From positions 62,001 through 126,000 of the forward strand of contig MBPM02000041.1 of NCBI GenBank assembly GCA_001695595.3: a DNA stretch of 64,000 bases. Direction: 5' to 3'. The notes beneath the pieces were generated by a model that saw only the letters and a program-made list of their open reading frames with translations, did no database searches and was not told where the DNA came from. Both the position numbers and the translations under genes were made by a program. Shown here in pieces: positions 55,934 to 64,000 of this stretch. This DNA is from Plasmopara viticola. Its lineage: Eukaryota; Oomycota; Peronosporomycetes; Peronosporales; Peronosporaceae. Position 1 is the stretch's first letter. Each line of letters begins with the position of its first letter.

Positions 55934-58144
55934 TTATTGTGCTGAGAGCTCCAAGCGACTGGCACGAATGAAGATGCCATGGTTTGGAGTACAGCTAAAG
56001 TATTTGTGGCCATCCACTGTGCCGTCGTTCTTGCCCTTGTTCTCACAGAGCTCAATACCGACCCATGTACCAGTTGCGAACCGTGTGGTACCAATGTACC
56101 GCACGACGCCTGGTACTGTACCGACGTGAATGATCTTACCAACGCACAAGGGGGCCCCATTGACATAAACGACGTTGCTGCCTGAATGCCGTCGCGCGGA
56201 TCGCCTTGTACCCGTTTTTTTGATCGCACGATTGTCGGACGAATCGGTAGCAGGAGACGTGACTTGCATCCCGTGCACGTCGCCAGTTTTTGACAAGTAA
56301 ATATCTGTCAAGGAGTGGTGCGACTCACTTCGACCATTGTTGCGTAGTGGAACATCGACCTTTGTAGAAAGAGACGATTTCAGTAATTGGGCCTCAATGT
56401 GTTGCCTCTGAGCGCGTTTTCGCTGGTGTTGCATGAGCATTTCTCGGCGGTATTCGACCGAAAACGGGTTGACTTGGTGCGACTGGCCTCGGGGTCCAAT
56501 AGCTGCAGGTTGAGTGGGTCTAGTCGGTACTTTGTGGACGTGATCGTGTGATGTTGACCGTTGAAGTGGTACTTTGAAGGGTACATCTTGCGGATCAAAG
56601 AGCACAACACCGGAATCTTTGCCTGGCGAAGGTGGTACAGGACTTGTCATGGTACTGCTGGTACAACTTTCTCTCTCCCTCCTGGCGCTGTGCTCAATAG
56701 AAGAGGCACAACTCTCCCTCTCCTTCCTGGTACTGTGCTCAGTAGAAGAAGTACTGGCATTGCTAGAACGATCTCGACTTCCATGCCATAGAGAGTGAAC
56801 GCGATCGAATGGTTTCGTGAGGTTCATAGTCTGTCTGCTCAATCGACGAGGTTTCAAGTGAAATTTTGAGAACGGCGAGCTTTTGTCATTGGGCTCTTTG
56901 GTCGCAGTCGTGCCAAGACGAGACGACGAGTCCTTGGTACACTTTAAAACACTCTCCATGTCTTGAATGAGCTCATTGTACACCAACACGTCACTAGCGC
57001 ACACACTGCCTTGTCGACTGCAAAGCGATGAATTCGAGTAGTTGCTCGAGAGCGTGGAAAACTTGGACGATCTACTCATTGCATCCGAGTCGCGACTTGC
57101 AAGAGGTTTGTCCGAAATGCCAAATTTGTATAAATATTGGAGTTTCTTCTCCATCTCATCGTCCGACGTGGCTATGGTTGATTGTGGCGTTTGTGGTGGC
57201 GGTTGCACGGTCTTTTCCTTGGCAACTACGCTATCCTTTTCCGTTGCGGGAATGTACAACGTGACTCCGCGAGTTTTTGATACAACAATGTCACTCGCCT
57301 TTTTTGAAGATTTTGCCTTTGTACCTTGTGGTGTGTGCCCTGGTACAGTGTCATAAGTGGGTACAAGACGCTGGGACTCATTGTGGTTCCGGCGCCGATG
57401 TACCACTATTTCGGTACTGTCATCTGTTGGAATGGCGCATTGTGGCACTACTGTACCAGTGCGTCGACTGTTGGCATCCCGTGATACAAATTCGAGTGCG
57501 ATATTCAGTAAACCGGTATTTCGAGCGAGGGGCAGCCAGTGCGACCCAAGGCGATTTACGCCACTTGCGGTTTTTTTCAGCAACTCGTCTAATGGTACAG
57601 TTGCCGATGTGACAAGACGGGTTCCACAGAGAATATCAATAATAAGCGCACATTCCCTCCCTTCGTCTTCCACACTCACGCGATTGCCTGCAACATCTTC
57701 GGGTCGTCCCAATGTCCATGCAAAGTGGCCACACTTTCCATCACGTGCTTCATTTTGCGCTTGCCGCCACACTGGATTCGTCTTGTTCCCTAACCTGTTG
57801 CATGGCGATTCTTGCATCGCTCCTAATAGGGTACACTGGATACAAAGTCGGTATTGATCGTACACGGCATCGGTAACCGTCCCCGGGGCCGCGAGCTGAC
57901 GGGCTTCATAGACCCAAACGTGCACTTCTCCTTCCAGTCTCGGTCGCGCTCCTCGCTCGTTCAGCGTCGACAAGAGCGCCACTGGTTCGTGACTAGTGCC
58001 ACACGACGTGCGATCGCTCTCGAGCATCGGCAAATCGTCGTCTTCGTCCTCTTCGTCGTGTGGCTGCCCTAATGGCATGGGAAGAAGGCGGTCGTTCGCC
58101 TGAACCATCGAGGACATGTCCGCCTCGTTGTAGCGTACGGGCAT
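55934..58144 (-). CDS. C2-like and CAP-Gly domain protein
   Basis: 736 residues, ATG at 58142-58144, stop at 55934-55936. The N-terminal 50 residues are acidic (DEEDEDDDLP). Residues about 50-225 look like a C2 domain (EVHVWVYEARQLAAP, YRLCIQCTLL, NKTNPVWRQAQNEA, GLLNIALEFVS). The middle is serine-rich with a repeated STEHSTRKERESC motif. The C-terminal 75 residues are a CAP-Gly domain (GKIIHVGTVPGVVRYIG, TGTWVGIELCENKGKNDGTV, HKYFSCTPNHGIFI) with the GKNDG signature, which binds the C-terminal EEY/F of tubulin and end-binding proteins. A microtubule-associated membrane-targeting role is inferred. It is the intact partner of the Copia-split gene at 39819-46133. Confidence 0.88.
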   Translation of the reverse strand: MPVRYNEADMSSMVQANDRLLPMPLGQPHDEEDEDDDLPMLESDRTSCGTSHEPVALLSTLNERGARPRLEGEVHVWVYEARQLAAPGTVTDAVYDQYRLCIQCTLLGAMQESPCNRLGNKTNPVWRQAQNEARDGKCGHFAWTLGRPEDVAGNRVSVEDEGRECALIIDILCGTRLVTSATVPLDELLKKTASGVNRLGSHWLPLARNTGLLNIALEFVSRDANSRRTGTVVPQCAIPTDDSTEIVVHRRRNHNESQRLVPTYDTVPGHTPQGTKAKSSKKASDIVVSKTRGVTLYIPATEKDSVVAKEKTVQPPPQTPQSTIATSDDEMEKKLQYLYKFGISDKPLASRDSDAMSRSSKFSTLSSNYSNSSLCSRQGSVCASDVLVYNELIQDMESVLKCTKDSSSRLGTTATKEPNDKSSPFSKFHLKPRRLSRQTMNLTKPFDRVHSLWHGSRDRSSNASTSSTEHSTRKERESCASSIEHSARRERESCTSSTMTSPVPPSPGKDSGVVLFDPQDVPFKVPLQRSTSHDHVHKVPTRPTQPAAIGPRGQSHQVNPFSVEYRREMLMQHQRKRAQRQHIEAQLLKSSLSTKVDVPLRNNGRSESHHSLTDIYLSKTGDVHGMQVTSPATDSSDNRAIKKTGTRRSARRHSGSNVVYVNGAPLCVGKIIHVGTVPGVVRYIGTTRFATGTWVGIELCENKGKNDGTVDGHKYFSCTPNHGIFIRASRLELSAQ

Positions 58145-58422
58145 GCACGCAAGTGGTAAGCACGCTGAAACCTTGGGTGTGATGGCGACCCGATCGTTTG
58201 CCGAATGTTACTACGGTTGAGATTCGGTCGCACCGGTGGAACGTTTTTGCCGTCCTTTCTGAGCCAAGTGACGGTCGCGGTATGCTCCACGAAAGGTTTG
58301 GTTTTTGTTGCATACTGAAATCAAGTGCACCGGTGTGGCAGACGCGTTTCTTGCTCGCGACCACTTTTTTCGAACGTTTGTTTGATGCTTGGAAAGCATA
58401 GAGCGGACGAACGCGTGGTTTG

Positions 58423-58809
58423 TCATTTATTAGTAGAGAGAGACTTGGAACGGAGCGACCTTTTGCACTTGCACCGGGACCAAGTGCGTGGCGCGACACG
58501 CACGATTGCTTCAATCTCGTCGGCACACTTTTTACAAATCGTCGTATGCCGAGCGGCGAATTTTGGAAAAAGAGAGAGGGAAAGTTGGATCCGGACACTG
58601 GATGGAAATTGACATCTGGTGCAAAGTATCCACTTGCTATCGAGAGAAGCGCTGCTAACTCTAACTCTAACGACCACGTCCGACCTCCCTTTATAGTGTC
58701 GTACGGCCCATTTTAATGGCGTAACGCCCTTGTACATGCATGGAGCAAGTAGTATGGCCAGAACAGTGGAGAGAGTGTCAAAACGAAGGGTCGGGGGCAA
58801 AACCGCCAT
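58423..58809 (-). other. Open frame with CxxC pairs, right-arm copy
   Basis: 128-codon counterpart of 39163-39540, upstream of the intact C2/CAP-Gly gene. Cysteine pairs CTRC and CKKC and the CKCKR end are kept. The differences in length are a two-codon and a one-codon insertion. The opposite strand has a 98-codon frame (GEFWKKREGKLDPDTGWKLT), so coding status is unresolved. It could be a small upstream gene or a 5' leader region. Confidence 0.3.
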
Positions 58810-59212
58810 TTTTCATTCTATCAAGGATCGCACAGCGCTTGCAAAGCGGTATCTGTCTATGGGTGCTATCTTGAAAGACACAGAAAGGTACTTTATCGGT
58901 ATACCGATATGCAAAACCATCACGTATGCACATAAGGCACCCATACGACGGACCAAACAAAAGATGAAACATGAAATGACGTGGCCCTGGAAAGGAAATC
59001 TATTTCTTCGCGACTCGTATTGATCGAAAGTCGTCCCGTTTTACTTGGACAATTGAAATTCTCGCTTGAGCATTAACTCGTTTCGACCACGTTTCGCTTC
59101 CAACTCCGTCTTTTTCGACTAGAACGCGGCCGGTCGAGTGACTGTCTCGAGGATTGGGTCGATCGAAACCAATCTCTTGGCTTCTTTCCCGTCGGAGATT
59201 TGACCATACAAG

Positions 59213-59470
59213 TCACGCATACAGCGATCTTGGTGGAAGGTCGTGAGCATCGTCGAAGGTGTAGACAGGGTTGATGCCTTCCCACCAAAGAGTCGAATAG
59301 CCCACAGTCTTGTCGATACCGTGCTTTTTCCGCTTTGGGTTCTTGGCGCTTTCACTCGTTGTCGTCTGGTTCGCGTCTTGATTCTCCTGGCAAATCAATG
59401 CATCAAGCGCGGCCCACCGTTCACGTTCGGGGTGACAGTGTATTGTACTTGGTGGCAAAAACGGGATCAC
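59213..59470 (-). pseudogene. Decayed coding sequence, right-arm copy
   Basis: Reads IPFLPPSTIHCHPERERWAA, ICQENQDANQTTTSESAKNP and WWEGINPVYTFDDAHDLPPR without a stop for 85 codons, then breaks. The left copy (38499-38756) has a TAG at one tryptophan. Family unknown. Confidence 0.4.
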
Positions 59471-59729
59471 GTCGCTCGGCTCATGATGGCAAAGATGGTC
59501 TCTTGAAGCGCGCTGACTGTTGCAGCACGTGCGATTTTGACGAAAACCACGCTCTTATCGCCATACACCGCGCACTCTAGCTCCACCTCGTCCATGTTCC
59601 TTCGATAGGCGGCGAATTGGATACCCTTCTCAATTCGATGATGCCATCGACGTTATTCTTACAAACAGGGTTTCTCCATACTGAGAGATTTCTTGCGGTG
59701 TCCCTCTTGAACTTGATGACCTTCTACTT

Positions 59730-60138
59730 TTGTTTAAAGAGTGAATGAATTAAAGTCACCTTTTAATACGAACCACTCACCTTTGAGCCTAACAGTATAT
59801 ACCACTAGCAAAATATCAAGACCGCAAGAGTCACCGTCACCATGAGTCCAACCTTTCGCTGGAGGACAGCCAACTCCAGTAACTCTAGATCGAAGGCTCA
59901 GCGTGAGTCGCCGAGTCAACACTTTTTGCAACCTCCTTCCTCTCATTTTTAGTCGCTATTATAGCCATGTATGTCTATACCATACTATACGTTCGTTCAA
60001 GTACAATTATCAAAAAAGTGAGGACTCTGGTGACTCATGTAAACAGAAAACGTTCTACAATGATAGAGAGAATAAATAGACTTCAAAATGATATACGCTG
60101 ATACGTCAACAAAGTGATGACTTATGGCGACTCAGTGG
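59730..60138 (-). repeat. Sequence-identical core of the duplication, right copy
   Basis: Exact reverse complement of 37834-38242, with the first mismatches at 59729 and 60139. Contains the same 70-codon frame on the minus strand (59734-59946) and the same seven GACTC/GAGTC motifs. Confidence 0.8.
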
Positions 60139-60649
60139 TGACCGACTCGAAAATAATATCGATAGATACACTCGAACGACAATCCGCGAATTTCGCGAAA
60201 TTGACGCACCAAGACAATACGAAACAAATGAGTCCATCTAATGGTACTTGGCTTGAAATTGCGCGAGGGAAGCTATCTCTACCATACCAACTTTGGTCGG
60301 AGAAGGATTCTTGGTGATGCGATTAAAAAAAAATCAGAATAATTCGTGATCCAACTATTGCTCTTGGCTTCGATTTGGGGGTTGCGTAGAAATCATTGCT
60401 GATGCGCATTGGCTAAGGATCTGTGTAACCACATACTCGGCAACCATTGCGTGGCTCTGTGTATATCATAAAGAGACATCGTCAACTGTATATCTTCACT
60501 TCGCAGGAGCCGGGATTTACCGCAATGAGCTGTCCATATTTGAATCAATGCAGTCGGCATAGTAACCGATCAACTCTCTACAAAAACACATCGAGATTCG
60601 GATCATACGTTAAGAATCGGCATCAAAAATTCCCTCCCTAACCAAATAC

Positions 60650-60890
60650 TTTCGAAAGTATCTGTCATATATCTCGTACTCGTCGATGATCTTCTAGACC
60701 AAGTTCGTAAGATCTATGTCGATATGGAAAGCGTCATCAAAATTCATCAGGCCGATCGTTGGGAAGCTATTCGAAATCATTGACTTTTTCGTGCTGAAGA
60801 GTCCGAAGTACCAAAACAGCGGAATCTGAATATCAATCTTACTGTAACGTCTTTTGGGACGACCCAAGGTTCTGGCAAGCCTAGAGGATT
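60650..60890 (+). pseudogene. Decayed coding fragment, right-arm copy
   Basis: Plus-strand frame VSVIYLVLVDDLLDQVRKIY, continuing MESVIKIHQADRWEAIRNH, one stop, then LFRAEESEVPKQRNLNINLT and TSFGTTQGSGKPRGLK. It is more protein-like than the open frame on the other strand (60694-60957). Unidentified. Confidence 0.4.
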
Positions 60891-61299
60891 GAAGTAAGCG
60901 TCGAGACTGCCAACTAATGCGTTTCAGTGCTCCCATGGCAGGAATTTGTCTCTCCATATGTACTGGCTGGAGTCAATCTGGTCTACTCTGACTCCAAGTG
61001 AGTTGGCGAGATCCATTAGCTGGTCGTCCGTCGCTGTAGTCTGTCAATGATTCTTTTTTCCCTCACTCATGATGCTTCAAGTGAAGATGGTGTCAGTGAG
61101 CGTATAAATGTGTCTAGTACTTCCGAATATAATTACGTTTTCACCACTTATTATCAAGTTTTGCGTGAAGTTGTAGCAAGCGTTGATACTGCAATGAGTC
61201 TTTGTTACAACAATCAGTTCAACATTAGGTAGTTTAGTGTAATTCGTAGCAAACAATTTTTAAACAGCCCTCGCTGTTCGAAATCAATTATGAGTGACT

Positions 61300-62290
61300 A
61301 TTTATTCGACAATCAAGTAAAACAAAAACCTGTGATCAATACGACAACGCAATGACAAAAAGGGACTTTGTTGTAGGCGAGAAGCTAAAGGCCAAATTTT
61401 AAACGAGTCGTTGAATGGTACAAGTGCCAACTCAGTTGCAAAGTTGTTTCAGCAAGCAATTACTAAAAATTCGTGAATTTGAGTGCGATCAAATCACAAA
61501 AAAAAACTACTGAAGGGCCCCGTAGGTCCTCCTGAATTTATTAAAGGTGGAGAAAACGATAATTCCAAAGTCCGAATAAAGAGGCATACATTTATGTCGC
61601 AATAAACGGACACATATACTGCTCTATTACAGCCCGCATCATTATGAGATTCATTTGAGGATTCCTTTAAAGAAGTGCATGACGTTGCCCAAGAGGCCGT
61701 CACTAATCGAGCATACATGAACGGAAAGAAGACGTAATTAATGACCGGGTTGGGAAGTGTTTGTTTCAACAAACAAAGGAACACAATAAAGAGAAACCAA
61801 ATCGGGAACGTCAAGAAATAATCGACAAACTTGCTGATTAAGTCGCGGAAACATCGAAAAAACTTGTAAAACGAATACACATTTAAATTTCTCTTAATGA
61901 ATTCTCTATTGACAAACACGCGAGATAAAAATCTATCATGCAAGCTGACGAAGAGCCATCAGTACTCGACAGCTCTTTTAAGACTAGGGTAATGCGAAGA
62001 ATAGTGAAGACGAGGAAGTAAAGGAAGAGAAGCGATTGTGTGTTTTAAAATCCGGCATAGACTAGGTATATACTAAGATGATGGAAGAGTACAATAGCCT
62101 ACATGGAAACACTTGCTATAAAGAGAATTCAAGAAGATCTAAATCTACGAGATGAAAATCAGTAACGTGAGAATGATGCTTAAATCCTTTTCGTAGGCAA
62201 TGTTATCCAAAGAAGAAATGAAGTAGTAAAAGGCCAAAATGATAGGCTGGCTTTAAGAAAAAATGTTAGAGATGAACGTTGTTAAAGAAC
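61300..62290 (+). pseudogene. Decayed coding sequence, right-arm copy
   Basis: Plus-strand segments in shifting frames: ILNESLNGTSANSVAKLFQQ, GPVGPPEFIKGGENDNSKVR, DSFEDSFKEVHDVAQEAVTN, NRERQEIIDKLAD, QADEEPSVLDSSFKTRVMRR, and RIQEDLNLRDENQ near 62120-62165. Several stops. The minus-strand frame 61494-61943 is taken as a shadow. Unknown protein, probably once part of the virus-like element. Confidence 0.45.
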
Positions 62291-62459
62291 CTTTTTTTCA
62301 TATTTTATTAACTTTTTTATTAGAAAGATAATGGCAGCAACAATAAATGCGCCAAGTAGACAGTAATCAGGAGTAAATTGATTTTCTGTCAAAAGTTAAA
62401 GCCTTCTCTTCCTATTTTTGTATGGCATAATGCTAATCATTTTTCCAAACACTATTAGT

Positions 62460-64000
62460 GCATCCTATGCAATCACTTCAACTTTTGCTTCAATCTCTTA
62501 CTTTCAACTGTGACACAACTTACCATAGTGTTCCAACGATATTGAAAAATATGTTAATTCTCCTCGAGTCGTCTATCAAAAGTTGTGTATATGGACCCAC
62601 GTACGAAACTGAAGATGAGACTATGGCAGATATCGTAACTCGACTGGGCGTAGTCCAAGATTGATTCAAATATTGCCTTGTACATTGAATCAAAATCAAC
62701 ATGATATTCCGCCGACACCAACCGTGTATATGTCTAATCCAGAGACGTGGAAATAGCCGATGGCGGTGCAATCTTAACACCAAGTCTGCCGAAGAATACT
62801 CTTACTCAACGTGTATTTGCAGGCATCTATTTCAAATCGTAGGTTGCGGTCGTGTTTAAATATGCACTCTTAGTCTTGGTAGCATTCGTTGCTTTGTCAA
62901 ACTGTAAGTTTCAACAATTGAAGCGCTAGACATTCTCATGAAATTGGTATATCATATTTAGCACTTCCATCGTTAAGCGCAGTAGACGCTTTAAAGCAGA
63001 TGCTTCCAGAGTTAGGTTTGATCAGAGCTGGTTCAAACGAGCTACTATTCGATGTATCAGTGTTAGATATCATCCTATCAACAGTGTCCGAAGCAAAATA
63101 GACACCCACCGCCGCCTGGTGTCGGTAAAGATCCAGAATAAATTGGACAAAAAGCATCTGCTGTCGTGGCAAGGGTATATGTATGTGGAGAACCGCTTTT
63201 GTAAGGCTGCGTTTTATGCGTTCGAGACGTTTGGGACGTAAGACCCACATATGCCTTGCAATTCCAATTGATTTAAAACAAATTTACGCTTGTTGCTGAA
63301 ACACCGCTGAGGAATGAGCTCGGATTGTCGGTTGATATGAGATTCAACCGGAGTACGTTTTGTTGTTCTTGGAGCGATAATCAGACCACTAGAGTCAGAG
63401 ATTTTTTAGAAGTCTATCGATTCTTGATCCGCTCTTCACCATAGTAACGCGAATTATCTGTGCTGGATGTATCGAAAGACATAAATCAACACCTGAAGTA
63501 TTAAGTGTCATTGTCTTTGACGACTAAAACGCACGGAAATTACTATGATGTTGTAATCAAAATAAGCACCAGCAGATGTCATTGCCGGTCCACTGAAATT
63601 TGAATTTGTGTAGTCAATATTGAGACCAACAGAGGTATTGATCGTATCGACTGTGATGTTAGGCGAAGCCATACTTGTTGAAGCAGGAAGGATAGAGCAT
63701 CCTGGGTTTATAGCTGTTTGTAATTAAGAGATAAATTAAGCATTATAGCTTTTGAAGCGGCAACACGTCCTTGAGTAATCGACAGTAAAAAACCTATTGG
63801 AGTTTAAATACCAGTGTTTATTCCAGTTCCAGTTTCAGACCTACCTCACTCAAATCGTTGGTAGAGTTCTAGTGCCGACGTTTTTGTTTGAATCGATCAG
63901 CATTCAAAAGCTTCATTATGGTGAAAATACAGCATGTTTGGATTGCTTGCTGAATTACGTTTGACTCTAATTTTTCAGCATAAAGATTGCTTATGAATTT
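62460..64000. other. Decayed AT-rich coding relics, right-arm copy
   Basis: Counterpart of 33977-35510. The plus strand reads YGPTYETEDETMADIVTRLG (62595-62655) and, in another frame, VEIADGGAILTPSLPKNTLT and QRVFAGIYFKS (62750-62840), then LALPSLSAVDALKQMLPELG near 62950-63010. The minus strand is also open at 62936-63250. I cannot decide the strand for the later part. Unidentified. Confidence 0.3.

Larger units (their letters stand above)
56647..64000 (-). repeat. Right arm of large inverted duplication
   Basis: Minus strand matches the plus strand of 33977-46133 without the Copia element. The arm begins inside the C2/CAP-Gly gene at about 56647 and runs to the window end, so its true length is unknown. 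Separation between the arm ends is about 10.5 kb (46134-56646), containing TGase-E and the gene island. Confidence 0.92.

Overview
This window looks like nuclear DNA of an oomycete, most likely one of the Peronosporales (Phytophthora or downy mildew group). The reasons are five copies of the secreted transglutaminase-elicitor (GP42/M81-type) family that is typical of that group, initiator-like promoter sequences of the oomycete type, single-exon genes, and an island of FYVE, C2/CAP-Gly and EF-hand-like genes surrounded by decayed retroelements. The species cannot be named from the sequence alone.

Layout. 1-11 kb: an intact transglutaminase gene running off the left edge on the minus strand (TGase-A), two tandem LINE-derived non-autonomous insertions, a long featureless stretch, a helicase P-loop relic, and a broken transglutaminase (TGase-B). 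11.7-27 kb: two decayed Ty3/gypsy relics on the minus strand, three more LINE-derived copies, a transglutaminase relic (TGase-C) and the only transglutaminase gene complete within the window (TGase-D, 20836-22023). 28.7-39 kb: AT-rich, heavily decayed coding sequence, including a recognisable relic of an NrS-1-polymerase-like (SF3-type) helicase of the kind carried by virus-like and Polinton-like elements.

34-64 kb is dominated by a large inverted duplication. The left arm is about 33977-46133 and the right arm about 56647-64000, where the window ends. The arms differ by a few per cent except for one 409-bp core that is identical. A gene for a C2 + CAP-Gly protein is intact in the right arm (55934-58144, minus strand). 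In the left arm the same gene is split by a complete but inactive Copia LTR retrotransposon (40280-45088) and truncated at the arm end, where it abuts a duplicated transglutaminase block (TGase-E). TGase-E itself carries a solo LTR with a perfect 5-bp target duplication.

52.4-58.1 kb is the only gene-dense part: a FYVE + DUSP protein, a 513-residue protein of unknown function with a degenerate EF-hand, and the C2/CAP-Gly gene convergent to it. These look like ordinary housekeeping or cytoskeletal/trafficking genes next to a transposon-rich, secreted-effector region. Nothing in the window forms an operon or a multi-gene defence system. The most unusual items are the two size classes of LINE-derived elements, the sequence-identical 409-bp core rich in GACTC/GAGTC motifs, the altered elicitor epitope of the transglutaminases, and the virus-like helicase relics.
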